A stretch of 64,000 nucleotides of DNA from DATMNI01 sp963817515 (GCA_963817515.1 CAWFPJ010000012.1:372001-436000); one strand, 5' to 3'. Positions 8,322-17,268 are shown, counted from the first letter of the stretch. Numbers and translations are program-made. The notes: generated by a model from the sequence alone, not told the origin.

Positions 8322-10358
8322 TCAGAATGCCCACAGGATGCTGGTGTAACCAGTGTTGGCGTGGAAATTCTGATTGTAGGCGAACAGGTGGAACATTTCG
8401 CCGTAGTTGTAGAACTGCCAGGCGGCGTTCCAGCGGACCTTGGATGAGATCCGGAATGAGACGCGCGCCAGCGGCGATTGATAACTTAGCGGAAAAGTCT
8501 GCACGCTGCTCAGCACTGACTGGATCGGGTCGGTGGTGCCTGACTGTATGGCGGATGCCCGGCCATCGCCGGTGTCCTTAGTAATGGTGTAACCGAGGTA
8601 CAAGTCAGCACGCTTGGCGATGGCGAAGCGCGCTCCCAGGTTGGCCGCGTGCACATTGCTGATGTAGAACGAGGAGTAAGTGTTCTGTAACTCCGAGCGG
8701 TTGACGCCGGCGAAGAACTGCAAGCCGGTTACCGTGTCGAGGTGCAGCTTCATGTAGCTGGCATCGATGGAGAACCAGTTGTTCGGCGCGAATGACGCAT
8801 TGGCGGAGTAATTGCGGGAATGCGAGCTGAACGTCGTGACCGACCCGGGCGCGCCTACGTTGTAATTCTGGCCGTAAGAAGTAGAGAGCTGCAGCTTCTT
8901 AGCGCGATAATCGACGCGGCCGCCCAGGGTGTGGAGGTTGCCTTCGCTGATGGGAGTCAGCGGGTTGTCGGCGCGGCTGATTTCGCCGTTCAGGGCGATG
9001 GTCAGCGGCTTGATCGGCCGGATGCGCGTGCCGATGCGGCCTGTATGCAGGTGATTGGTGGTTTCGTAAAGCGCATTGGACGATGAATTGAAAGCCGGAC
9101 TGGAGAAATCTTCAATGGTACGCACGAGGCGGCTGGTATAGCCGTATCCAGCAAAGAAACCAATCCAGTCCTTGACGCGGTAATTCACGTCAGTCGAGTT
9201 GGTGACCAGGCGGTCGCTCAGGTATTGAAAGTAGATAGTAGTGCCCAAGTCGATGCCGGTGTTGACCTCAGAATAGCTGGATGGCCCGGTGATCCGAAGG
9301 CTGCTCACGGAGGTATTATTGACGATGCTCAGGCGGTTGGTGGGGAAGATGCTGAGGTTCAAATCCGCGGCCAGCATGGGGCGCTCGGCATTCCCGCTAA
9401 CCAGAATCTGGCGATTAGCCGCGGCGCCAAAAGTGCCGATTCCGGTGGCCGATTCGTCCTGGGCGAAGTTGTTCTTGCCTGTGATGTAACTGATGCGGGC
9501 GTTGACGGCCCAGTGTTTGCGGCTGGTGAAGAGATTGCCCAACCAACCGGGGTTGCGGCCATGAACCGGTTCCGAGCGGTTGAACGTTTGAAGCACGGTC
9601 TGATCGGTGGAGGTGCCGGCCGCCACCACGCCAAGGGCGCTAAAGGGCGTGTCGTCCTTGAAGAAAGTCCAGCGCCGCAGAATCGTAAATTTGAAGCCGG
9701 CAAAATCGACATCGGCACCCAGCCGGTACTCGTTCCACTGGCGGCGCACATTGCTGAATATCGGAAGGCCCGATCCGTTAGCGTCGAATTCCTGCGCGGT
9801 GGAAAGCGCGGGGCCGTCTTGCGTGTCGCGGCTGTATCCCACACGGAAGCGGACCGGCGATAGCGGCAGCAGCGTGAGATCGTGGTCCTGCTGCCGGCGG
9901 CTGGTGTCCATCAGGTGCGTGCCGGCGGCCACGGTGAGACCGGGGTTGTAGTAGTCGTTGAGGCGCCAGAGCATGTCGTAGCGGTAGAGCCCGTTCTTCT
10001 CAACGCGCAGTGTAGCGGCCTGGTAAGGGTCATTCCCCAGCCCGATAGTATTGATCAGAATCGAATCGAAATAGTGGCCGTGACCGTCCTTCGAATTCAT
10101 GGTGAAGTTACTGCCCAAAAGGCGGAGGCCGTTGCCATAGTTGACGTCGCTGCGGTATTCGCCCAGGTTGCCGCTGACCAGGCTCCAACGGTAGCCGATC
10201 TCAAACGATTGGGTGATGTTGTAATTTCCGGTATTTTCTCCGCGCGCGGGGCCGACCTGCTCAGGCGTGGGGGCCGCCACCTGCTGCGCTTCAAGCGCAC
10301 CATGGCCTGCGAAGAAAGCTGCGAAGAATGCGAGGAGTAAGCAGAATCGCATAGGCAT
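8322..10358 (-). CDS. Outer-membrane beta-barrel, MtrB/PioB-like partner of a decaheme cytochrome
   Basis: A 678-residue protein with a clear signal peptide (MPMRFCLLLAFFAAFFAGHGALEAQ) and, after it, alternating polar/hydrophobic strands throughout, ending in the aromatic YTSILWAF typical of a BamA-recognised barrel. Length, strand pattern and position right behind a decaheme cytochrome match MtrB/PioB barrels, which sheathe an MtrA/PioA-type cytochrome and let electrons cross the outer membrane. The start is set by GAGGT located six bases upstream of the ATG inside the end of the cytochrome gene; only five bases separate the two genes, so they are coupled. The N-terminal CXXC found in some MtrB proteins is absent. 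Strand-level similarity to MtrB could not be tested here; a generic surface barrel is the alternative. Confidence 0.7.
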   Translation of the reverse strand: MPMRFCLLLAFFAAFFAGHGALEAQQVAAPTPEQVGPARGENTGNYNITQSFEIGYRWSLVSGNLGEYRSDVNYGNGLRLLGSNFTMNSKDGHGHYFDSILINTIGLGNDPYQAATLRVEKNGLYRYDMLWRLNDYYNPGLTVAAGTHLMDTSRRQQDHDLTLLPLSPVRFRVGYSRDTQDGPALSTAQEFDANGSGLPIFSNVRRQWNEYRLGADVDFAGFKFTILRRWTFFKDDTPFSALGVVAAGTSTDQTVLQTFNRSEPVHGRNPGWLGNLFTSRKHWAVNARISYITGKNNFAQDESATGIGTFGAAANRQILVSGNAERPMLAADLNLSIFPTNRLSIVNNTSVSSLRITGPSSYSEVNTGIDLGTTIYFQYLSDRLVTNSTDVNYRVKDWIGFFAGYGYTSRLVRTIEDFSSPAFNSSSNALYETTNHLHTGRIGTRIRPIKPLTIALNGEISRADNPLTPISEGNLHTLGGRVDYRAKKLQLSTSYGQNYNVGAPGSVTTFSSHSRNYSANASFAPNNWFSIDASYMKLHLDTVTGLQFFAGVNRSELQNTYSSFYISNVHAANLGARFAIAKRADLYLGYTITKDTGDGRASAIQSGTTDPIQSVLSSVQTFPLSYQSPLARVSFRISSKVRWNAAWQFYNYGEMFHLFAYNQNFHANTGYTSILWAF

Positions 10359-10363
10359 GGCGG

Positions 10364-11272
10364 TTACCTCAGGAAATACTGGCTGCTGTTGGACCCGTGT
10401 ATGCGCACGTGGCAGATGGTGCATTTCTGAAACTTGGGATCTAACAGGTTATGTCTGGATGTCTGAATATCCACGCCCATATTGCGAGTTCCGCCACCAC
10501 CGCCGTTGTGGCACTCCAGGCAGACCGTGAAAACTACGGGCCGCTTCAGCAGCTTGGCATTCATGGAGCCGTGCGGGTTGTGACAGGTTTCGCAGCCCTC
10601 AATGCGAACCGGCGGATGCTCAAAGGCGAAGGGCCCGCGTTTGTCCACGTGGCACTTCAGGCAGGGAGTCTCGCTGCCCAGTGCCTGCTCCACCATGCGG
10701 GGCCGCTGCGACATGCGCCATGTGGCGGCAAATGCGCCGTGCGGGTTGTGGCAGTCCGTACACTGCATGAAGCCTTCATTCACACGATGCTTGGAAGGCA
10801 TTTCGAACTGGGCGCGGATGGTCGCGTGGCATGTGTAACAGAGATCGCTCTGTTTCTTGGCGAGCAGAAATTTGGGAGTGGGGGAATGGTGGATGGAGTG
10901 GCAGCTGGTGCAGGCCACATCGTTCAGCGTGTGCTCTGAGCGGCGGATGTTGGAACGGCTCAGGTCGCGGGCATGGCAGCCGAGGCAATCTTGCAGCACC
11001 TCCCTGGGTTGCATGAGTGAGAAGGCGTGCGGTATGGTGGCCTTACCGCCGCGCGCTTCCACGTGGGCTTTGGCGCCCCCGTGACAGCCTTCGCAGCCGG
11101 TCCGCTCCGGTGGTTCCTTGCCGGAAGCAATGCTCTTGAAATGGGGGTTCTTATAAAAGTTAAGCCAGACATCCGCGTGGCAGGTCTTGCAGGCGTTGTT
11201 CCCCACGAAACCGGATGGCGCGTTTTGGGCTAGAGCGATATTGGTCAATAACAACAGCAATAATATGCGCAT
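10364..11272 (-). CDS. Periplasmic decaheme c-type cytochrome, DmsE/MtrA type
   Basis: A 302-residue secreted cytochrome with a short signal peptide (MRILLLLLLTNIALAQ) and exactly ten CXXCH heme-attachment motifs in order: CKTCH, CEGCH, CLGCH, CTSCH, CYTCH, CTDCH, CLKCH, CETCH, CLECH, CTICH. Ten hemes in about 300 residues is the size and heme count of DmsE/MtrA cytochromes, which sit inside an outer-membrane barrel and carry electrons between periplasm and cell surface. Several extra histidines between motifs (IHHSP, EHTLND, FEHPP) could serve as distal ligands. The barrel gene follows after five bases. No MtrC-like surface cytochrome and no quinol dehydrogenase are visible in the window, so direction of electron flow is unknown. 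Confidence 0.88.
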   Translation of the reverse strand: MRILLLLLLTNIALAQNAPSGFVGNNACKTCHADVWLNFYKNPHFKSIASGKEPPERTGCEGCHGGAKAHVEARGGKATIPHAFSLMQPREVLQDCLGCHARDLSRSNIRRSEHTLNDVACTSCHSIHHSPTPKFLLAKKQSDLCYTCHATIRAQFEMPSKHRVNEGFMQCTDCHNPHGAFAATWRMSQRPRMVEQALGSETPCLKCHVDKRGPFAFEHPPVRIEGCETCHNPHGSMNAKLLKRPVVFTVCLECHNGGGGGTRNMGVDIQTSRHNLLDPKFQKCTICHVRIHGSNSSQYFLR

Positions 11273-11417
11273 GATTCAGTCCGAGTCACCCTGGTTGCGG
11301 GTACGTGCCCGGGAACTCCCTGACAGCAGTGGCTCTGTTAGCGCCGTTGACACCCCGAGACTCCGACGCGTGCCATACTCAAAATGATATACGGATGTTG
11401 AGTCACAAGCGAAGAAA

Positions 11418-12629
11418 ATGGCTAAAGAATTTACGTTAAATCAGCGGCCCGAGGTTTTGATTGTGGGCGGCGGTATGATCGTGCACGATCAGATCCTGCC
11501 ATCGCTGTATCATTTGCAGCGGGAAGGTGTAGTGGGGGAGATTGCAGTGTGTGCTTCGCGACATGAGACGGTGCGCACGCTGGCGGAAGCCGGCGAACTG
11601 TTGCGTGCGTTTCCAGGGCAGCGGTTCCGGATGTATCCGGAATCGGATTCGGCGGGCCGCCAGCCCGAACTGTTCCGCGAAATGCTGGGGCGCCTGCCGC
11701 CCCGCAACCTGGTGGTAGCGGCGGTGCCGGACCAACTGCACTATAGCGTGGTGATGGAGGCACTGCGGCGCGACCAGCACGTGCTGTGCGTGAAGCCGCT
11801 GGTATTGGAACACCGGCAGGCCGTGGAGATTGCCGCGGAATCGCGCAAGCGGGGATTGCTGGTGGCGGTGGAGTACCACAAGCGGTTCGATGACCGTAGC
11901 CTGATGGCGCGCCGGCGCTACCGCGAAGGAATGTTCGGCGAATTCCGGCTGGGCACGGCATGCCTGCTTGAGAAGTGGTACTACCGCCACTCGAATTTCC
12001 AGAACTGGATGACGGCCGAGAACTCCGACGCCTTCACATACATCGGCTGCCATTATGTGGACCTGGTTCACTTCATCACGGGGCTGCTGCCGGTTTCGGT
12101 GAGCGTCTATGGCGTGCTGGACCGTTTTCCCAACGGCAGTGAAGGCTACCTGTGGACCGACGGCCGCGTGATCTGGAACAACGGCGCCTGCCTGAACGTG
12201 CAGAACGCGCTGGGGTTTCCGGATGCCGCGCCGGGGACCAACACCCAGGGGCTGACGATGTATTGCAAAGGGGCGGATGATGGCACGCTGCTGTCTCACT
12301 CCGACCAGTATCGCGGGCTGAAGTATTCGTACACGGAAAAGCCGGGTGGGCCGGGGGCCACGCAGTATGCCGAACCGAGTCCGGATTATTTTCAGTACGT
12401 GGACCTGGGAGGGCCCGGGTTGGTACCGACTGGATACGGGTACCGCTCGATCGAGCATATCGTGAAGGCGGCGATCCGGGTCAATGGCGGGGATGCGGTG
12501 GGGGTGCTGGAGGAGATCGACGCGGCGGGGATTGTGGCGACACCGGCCAATAGCGCATATAACGAGCGGGTGATCGAAGCGGCGCGGGAATCAGTGCGCA
12601 ATGGGGGGAAGGAAGTGAAGATCGGGTAG
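11418..12629 (+). CDS. Gfo/Idh/MocA-family oxidoreductase
   Basis: NAD(P)-dependent dehydrogenases of this family act on sugars, inositols or their derivatives. The 403-residue protein has an N-terminal Rossmann fold (VLIVGGGMIVHDQILPSLYHL) and the segment HVLCVKPLVLEHRQAVEI, the equivalent of the family's E-K-P motif with Lys as the conserved catalytic-site residue; here Glu is replaced by Val. The C-terminal alpha/beta domain includes ENSDAFTYIGCHYVDLVHFITG, where the His in CHYVDL is the usual catalytic position. The substrate cannot be inferred; relatives in acidobacteria sit near carbohydrate genes, but this one stands alone. No strong ribosome-binding site precedes the ATG. Confidence 0.85.
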   Translation: MAKEFTLNQRPEVLIVGGGMIVHDQILPSLYHLQREGVVGEIAVCASRHETVRTLAEAGELLRAFPGQRFRMYPESDSAGRQPELFREMLGRLPPRNLVVAAVPDQLHYSVVMEALRRDQHVLCVKPLVLEHRQAVEIAAESRKRGLLVAVEYHKRFDDRSLMARRRYREGMFGEFRLGTACLLEKWYYRHSNFQNWMTAENSDAFTYIGCHYVDLVHFITGLLPVSVSVYGVLDRFPNGSEGYLWTDGRVIWNNGACLNVQNALGFPDAAPGTNTQGLTMYCKGADDGTLLSHSDQYRGLKYSYTEKPGGPGATQYAEPSPDYFQYVDLGGPGLVPTGYGYRSIEHIVKAAIRVNGGDAVGVLEEIDAAGIVATPANSAYNERVIEAARESVRNGGKEVKIG

Positions 12630-12954
12630 GTGGTTGGGGCCGGATACCGGGGGCCGGATGCCAGGGGCCTGGGCGTCGTCGAGTTTAACGGTGCTGACCC
12701 TTGCCGTCCGGTGCGGGTTTTCTTCCGACAGGATCAGTCGGACGTGGTGTCGTTACCGGAATCAACAACCGTGGTGAAGCCTACTGATATCATTCTGAAA
12801 CTTGCGCGAGTGAGTACTTTTTCGCTTGCGGGTTTGCAAGTGGATGCGCCATATTGGGTATGGCGTCGGAATCCCGTGTAGAGCGCACCGTTGGAACACC
12901 GTCGAAGCCGTCCCGATCAGGCGCTCGGGTTGTCTGGCGCAGGGGCGTCGTTCG
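12630..12954. other. Intergenic region without a recognised gene
   Basis: About 325 bases between the oxidoreductase and the MgtE-N/CBS gene. It begins with a G-rich stretch repeating GGCCGGAT, then holds two small inverted repeats (CTTGC/GCAAG near 12825-12840 and CCATA/TATGG near 12848-12862). A metal-sensing leader would make sense in front of a divalent-metal transport pair, but I could not match the yybP-ykoY or M-box riboswitch consensus. Short frames that cross it look non-coding. Confidence 0.5.
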
Positions 12955-14199
12955 GTGGTGGACAACTTTCTATATTTCACGGAACTCGTGTCGATGCCGG
13001 TGCTCGATCTCAAGGGCCGGCGCATCGGGCGCGTGAAAGACGCCGCCCTGGTTCCGGTTGTCCATGCCTCCCGTATCGATCGCCTCCTGGTGGGCGGCGG
13101 CGATACCTGGCTCACCGTGCGGTTCGACCAGATCCGCTCCATTACCCTCGGCAAGGGCATTTCGCTCAGTGAGGAGCAACTGGTCCCATACCACGACGAT
13201 GAGTACATGCTGCGGATCGCCCGCGACCTGCTGGACCAGCAGATCATCGACGTGACCGGCCGCAAGGTGGTGCGCGTGAACGATGTCACCATGGCGGTTC
13301 ATCACGATGGAAGCCGCGACATGCTCACGGTGATCGAGGTCGACATCGGGGTGCGCAGTATCGTGCGCCGGCTGTTTCAGGGCGTCCTGCCTCCGCGATG
13401 GATCCGGCGCTTGCAGCAGCCGATTCCGCCGAACTCGATCCGGTGGGAATTTGCCAACGTGCTGGAGCCGGATCCGCTGCGGCGCCTGCGGTTGAACATC
13501 TCGTACCAGAAGCTGGAAGACATGCACCCGGCCGACCTGGCCGACATTGTGGAGGAGTTGAGTCCGGCCGAGCGCGAAGCCATTTTCGAAACCATCGACA
13601 GCGAAGCGGCGGCCGATGCGCTTTCGGAAGTCGATCCCAAGATGCAGGCGAGCATCCTCGAGTCTCTGGAGCCGGAGAAGGCCGCGGACATCGTGGAGGA
13701 AATGTCGCCGGACGAGGCCGCCGACGTTCTTTCGGAACTGGAGGAGGAAACCTCCGAAGAGATCCTGGACGAAATGGATTCGGCGCCCAAGAGCGAAGTG
13801 CGCGAGCTGCTGGAATTCAAAGAGGACACGGCGGGCGGGCTGATGAACACCGAATACGTGGTGCTGCACGAGAACGCTACGCTGGCCGACGCCATGGCCG
13901 CGCTCAAGGGCAATGAGGATCTGCTGGAGGTCTTGAACACCCTGTTTCTGATCGATGCCGACGAGCGGCTTTCGGCGTCGATTCCGCTGGCCCGCCTGTT
14001 TAACGCGCCGGGCAACGCGCGGCTCAAAGACCTGGCCTCGGAGACGCTGATTCAGGTCACGGTGGACGAAAAGCAGGACCGCGTCACCGAACTGTTCGAC
14101 AAGTACAACCTGCTGACTTTGCCGGTGGTGGACGAAGACGGCAAACTCGCCGGTGTGATCACGGCCGATGACGTTATTTCCGTTCTAAGGCAGAAATAG
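12955..14199 (+). CDS. Soluble PRC-barrel / MgtE-N / CBS-pair protein, probable metal-sensing partner of the adjacent transporter
   Basis: A 414-residue protein without membrane segments. Residues about 1-160 contain two PRC-barrel-like units (LVSMPVLDLKGRRIGRVKDA and ARDLLDQQIIDVTGRKVVRV). About 195-290 is an MgtE intracellular N domain (MHPADLADIVEELSPAEREA, then repeated EPEKAADIVEEMSPDEAADV). About 295-414 is a CBS pair (EDTAGGLMNTEYVVLHENAT ... LPVVDEDGKLAGVITADDVI). In MgtE magnesium channels this N-CBS module binds Mg2+ and closes the pore; here the MgtE pore domain is missing and an Nramp-like transporter follows three bases later. I infer it senses Mg2+ or another divalent metal and gates or regulates that transporter. 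The start is one of two adjacent GTG codons giving VVDNFLYFTELVSMPVLD; no ATG lies close upstream. Confidence 0.82.
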   Translation: MVDNFLYFTELVSMPVLDLKGRRIGRVKDAALVPVVHASRIDRLLVGGGDTWLTVRFDQIRSITLGKGISLSEEQLVPYHDDEYMLRIARDLLDQQIIDVTGRKVVRVNDVTMAVHHDGSRDMLTVIEVDIGVRSIVRRLFQGVLPPRWIRRLQQPIPPNSIRWEFANVLEPDPLRRLRLNISYQKLEDMHPADLADIVEELSPAEREAIFETIDSEAAADALSEVDPKMQASILESLEPEKAADIVEEMSPDEAADVLSELEEETSEEILDEMDSAPKSEVRELLEFKEDTAGGLMNTEYVVLHENATLADAMAALKGNEDLLEVLNTLFLIDADERLSASIPLARLFNAPGNARLKDLASETLIQVTVDEKQDRVTELFDKYNLLTLPVVDEDGKLAGVITADDVISVLRQK

Positions 14200-14202
14200 C
14201 GG

Positions 14203-15455
14203 ATGCGGAAACTGCTGAGCCGCTTCCGCTACCACATCGCGGTTTTCTTCGCGGTGGTCGGGCCGGGATTCATCACCGCGGTGGTGGATAACGATTCGGG
14301 CGGCATTTTCACCTATTCGGCCGGCGGGCGCGCGTTACGGCTATCTTCCGCTGTGGACCCTGCTGCCCATCACCGTGGTCCTGATCATCACTCAGGAAAT
14401 GTGTTCGCGCATGGGCGCGGTCACGGGCAAAGGTCTGTCGGACCTGATCCGCGAAGAGTTCGGGCTGCGCATGACCTTCCTCATGATGACCTTGCTGGTG
14501 CTGGCCAACCTGACCAACGTGATGGCGGAATTCGCGGGGATCGCCAGTTCGCTCGAGCTGTTTTCACATCAGCAAGTACGTCTCGGTTCCGATGGCCGCG
14601 GCGGCGGTGTGGTTCCTGGTGGTAAAGGGGAACTACCAGAGCGTCGAGAAAGTCTTTCTGTTCGCCTGCGTGCTCTACGTTACGCTACGTTATCTCTGGT
14701 TTTCTGGTGAAGCCGGATTGGAAGGAAGCTGCCCTTTACAGCGTAAAGCCGGTGCTGCTGCTGGAGCCGGGGTATATCTACATGCTGATCGGCATGGTGG
14801 GCACCACCATCGCGCCCTGGATGCAGTTCTACCTGCAGGCGGCGGTGGTGGAGAAGGGCATCACGGCCAAGGAATACGCGCAATCGCCGTATCGAAGTGA
14901 TCGTGGGCTGCATGATGACTTCGGTAATCGCGTTCTTCATCATCGTGGCCTGCGCCGGCGCGATTTACAGCGTGCAGCCGCGCGAAATTCAGGACGCCAA
15001 GGAAGCTGCGCTCGGGCTGAAGCCATTCGGCGAGTACGCGTTCTTTCTGTTCAGCGCGGGGCTGTTCAATGCCTCGATTTTCGCCGCCTGTATTCTGCCG
15101 CTCTCGACGGCGTACTCGGTGTGCGAAGGCCTGGGCTTCGAAGCCGGCGTCAACAAGCGGCTGCGCGAAGCCCCGATTTTCTACTGGCTTGTACACGCTG
15201 CTGATCGTGGTCGGCGCGGGCGTGATCCTGATCCCCGGGTTCCCGCTGATCCAGATGATCCTGCTGTCGCAGGTGCTGAACGGCGTGCTGCTGCCGTTCG
15301 TGCTGATTTTCATGATCCTGCTGATTAACAAGCAGGACCTAATGAACGAGTGGACCAATTCGCGCACCTTCAATCTGGTGTCATGGGCTACGGTTGTAGT
15401 GATGATCGGGCTGACGCTGGCGCTGGTGGGAATCACGGTCAGGGGCATGCACTAA
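14203..15455 (+). CDS. Divergent Nramp-like divalent metal transporter, broken by five single-base frame shifts
   Basis: Nramp transporters are 11-12-helix proteins moving divalent metals with protons. The gene reads in six successive segments, each one base on from the last, with breaks near 14327 (GGG), 14563 (TTTT), 14685, 14887 (CC) and 15189 (TT). Deleting one base at each restores a continuous protein of about 415 residues: GPGFITAVVDNDSGG, then GGARYGYLPLWTLLPITVVL, LELFHISKYVSVPMAA, LYVTYVISGFLVKPDW, EYAQSRIEVIVGC and FYWLYTLLIVVGAG. TM1 has DNDSGG where classical Nramp has DPGN, and TM6 has TIAPWMQFYLQ where the Mn-selecting MPH motif should be. This divergence, with the MgtE-N/CBS partner upstream, suggests a metal other than classical Mn2+/Fe2+, perhaps Mg2+. 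The breaks resemble sequencing errors, not decay. Confidence 0.8.
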
Positions 15456-15495
15456 ACGATCTGCCGCGCAGTTCCAGGCTCGCCGAGCAGCCCAC

Positions 15496-15501
15496 TATAC
15501 T
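15496..15501 (+). promoter_or_regulatory. -10 box of probable leaderless TIR-gene promoter
   Basis: TATACT followed by only six bases before the GTG start; no Shine-Dalgarno between them. The mRNA would begin at the start codon. Confidence 0.4.
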
Positions 15502-15507
15502 GGAAAC

Positions 15508-17268
15508 GTGCGGGTCTTCGTCTGCCATGCGTCTGAAGACAAACCACGAGCCCGGCAACTCTGCCAGCGGCTGCGGGAAGACGGCATCGAGCCCTGGCTG
15601 GACGAAGAAAAGCTGCTCCCCGGCCAGGATTGGGATTTCGAGATCAGTGCTGCCGTTAGAGATTCGGACGCCATCATTGTCTGCCTCTCCAAGTCTTCCG
15701 TGCATAAGGTCGGGTATCTACAAAAAGAACTGAAAGGCGTGCTCGATGTTGCGGAGTACCAGCCCGAGGGTCGGATCTTCGTCATCCCGGTCCGGCTTGA
15801 AGAGTGTCCGGTGCCCGTGCGGCTCAGCAGATGGCAATACGCCGACCTTTTCGCCGAAGATGGTTATGAACTTCTGCGGCGTAGCCTGCTGGCACACGTA
15901 GCCGATCGCGACCGCGCGGCGGAAGGCCAGGCGCCGAAGACGGAACCGCTGCGGCTGGTTGGCCCCTCCCGGCCAAGCCGGCCCCGCAAGATCGCGTTAG
16001 TCGTTGTGCTGGCTTCAATCGTACTGGCAGTGATTGCAACTGCGGCAATATTTTGGTGGAATTCGCAATCGAATCGAAGTGTTACCTTACGAACCGGCGA
16101 TCTCGAAGTGTTGACCGTCCCCGAAGCTGAAGTCTTCCTGAATGGAACAGCGGCGGGAAAGGCCGACCTCGCCGGACAATTGCTTATCCGGAGAATCAAG
16201 GCTCTTGAATATAAGGTTCGGGCCAGCCGTACGGGATACGATCCGGAAGAGCGGCGAATCAAGCTGGAGCCGGATGTGGTCACCTCGGTCACTATCGACT
16301 TGAATCGCATTGAGATAAACCAGAACAGTCCACCCATAACTGGTCCGACTTTCGTGTTGCAGCGCAGACTAATGGGGCATGCTGACGACTGGTCTGATAT
16401 TCGGGGTGTCTTCTTTCAGCCCGGAGGCCAGCTGGTCTCCTGGTCCGGGAGCATCATCCTGTGGGATCCAGCCAGCGGCCGTCAACTGCGAACCATTCAG
16501 ATAGACTCCCAGCACTTTTTCCTGGTCAGCCATGACCTGCGCTGGCTAACATTTGCCTACTATTACTCAAACACAAATAGCAACCTTGCGGCGTTTCTCG
16601 AAACGGCCGCGGCGCAAAAGATGTGGGACAGCCTTGGCGGCGTTAAACTCACTCCAAAGATACAGGGCGCCCCCGAAGCCTTTAGTCCCGATTCGAAGCG
16701 CGTAGCGATTGTCAATCCTCCTTCAGAGACGCGCGAGGAAGGAACGGCCGAGTTCTGGGACCTGGAGGGCAACAAACGCTTACAGACGTGGCGTGACCCC
16801 TCGATCCGGACGCTGGCCTACAGCCCCGATAACCATTGGATCGCGACTGGACGCTCTGGTGCGGCACTCTGGGCTGTATCGACAGGCAAGAAGGTCCGGG
16901 AACTCCCCACGAGGTCTGAGGGTTTATACGGAGTTACCAGGTTAGTGTTCAGTGATGATAGTCGCTGGCTGGCTGTACTTACCAGCGGCTATGTCCAACT
17001 GTGGGAGGTTTCCACAGGCCGCTCCGGCAGCCTCATTCACATCCCTGGGGATAACGCTCCGACATTTTACGACGTTGTGTTCACGCATGATGGCAAGCTC
17101 TTGATTTCCTCCAACAACCCCGGAATATACACGTGGGACGTTGCGACTGGCCGCCAACTGGGGAAGCCTGTGCGGCAAACCCGTGGTCACTTAGCTCTAA
17201 GTCCCGACAGTAACTGGCTGGCGGTGGCCGCCGACCATGATTTGAACTTGTGGCATCTTACTAAATGA
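15508..17268 (+). CDS. TIR domain - transmembrane - PEGA - beta-propeller protein
   Basis: A 586-residue four-part protein. Residues 1-140 form a bacterial TIR domain: MRVFVCHASEDKPRARQLCQ, the WLDEEKLLPGQDW loop, and VCLSKSSVHKVGYLQKELKG with Glu74 at the position of the NADase catalytic glutamate. Residues about 165-187 are one membrane helix (IALVVVLASIVLAVIATAAIFWW), with Arg/Pro-rich sequence on its N-terminal side, so TIR faces the cytoplasm. A PEGA-like domain follows (about 198-272: VPEAEVFLNGTAAGKADLAG). The rest is a WD40-type propeller with blades such as AAFSPDSKRVAIV-like, TLAYSPDNHWIATGRSG and LVFSDDSRWLAVLTSG, probably periplasmic. TIR domains cleave NAD+ or make signalling nucleotides in immunity and stress; function here is inferred only from architecture. 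The start is a GTG just after a -10 box; the gene is convergent with the radical SAM gene. Confidence 0.82.
   Translation: MRVFVCHASEDKPRARQLCQRLREDGIEPWLDEEKLLPGQDWDFEISAAVRDSDAIIVCLSKSSVHKVGYLQKELKGVLDVAEYQPEGRIFVIPVRLEECPVPVRLSRWQYADLFAEDGYELLRRSLLAHVADRDRAAEGQAPKTEPLRLVGPSRPSRPRKIALVVVLASIVLAVIATAAIFWWNSQSNRSVTLRTGDLEVLTVPEAEVFLNGTAAGKADLAGQLLIRRIKALEYKVRASRTGYDPEERRIKLEPDVVTSVTIDLNRIEINQNSPPITGPTFVLQRRLMGHADDWSDIRGVFFQPGGQLVSWSGSIILWDPASGRQLRTIQIDSQHFFLVSHDLRWLTFAYYYSNTNSNLAAFLETAAAQKMWDSLGGVKLTPKIQGAPEAFSPDSKRVAIVNPPSETREEGTAEFWDLEGNKRLQTWRDPSIRTLAYSPDNHWIATGRSGAALWAVSTGKKVRELPTRSEGLYGVTRLVFSDDSRWLAVLTSGYVQLWEVSTGRSGSLIHIPGDNAPTFYDVVFTHDGKLLISSNNPGIYTWDVATGRQLGKPVRQTRGHLALSPDSNWLAVAADHDLNLWHLTK

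Noticed and set aside
12630..12881. An 83-codon frame between the oxidoreductase and the MgtE-N/CBS gene
   Set aside because: It continues straight from the previous stop without a start signal, has no domain, and crosses repeat-like GC-rich sequence.
12630..12954. A Mn2+ or Mg2+ riboswitch ahead of the metal-transport pair
   Set aside because: Position is right, but I could not match the yybP-ykoY or M-box conserved loops; only two short inverted repeats are present. A covariance-model scan would settle it.
14203..15455. Nramp-like gene as a true pseudogene
   Set aside because: Five same-direction single-base insertions with no in-frame stop decay, no loss of residues and perfect reading after correction, in a window with the same defect in other genes, favour sequencing error.
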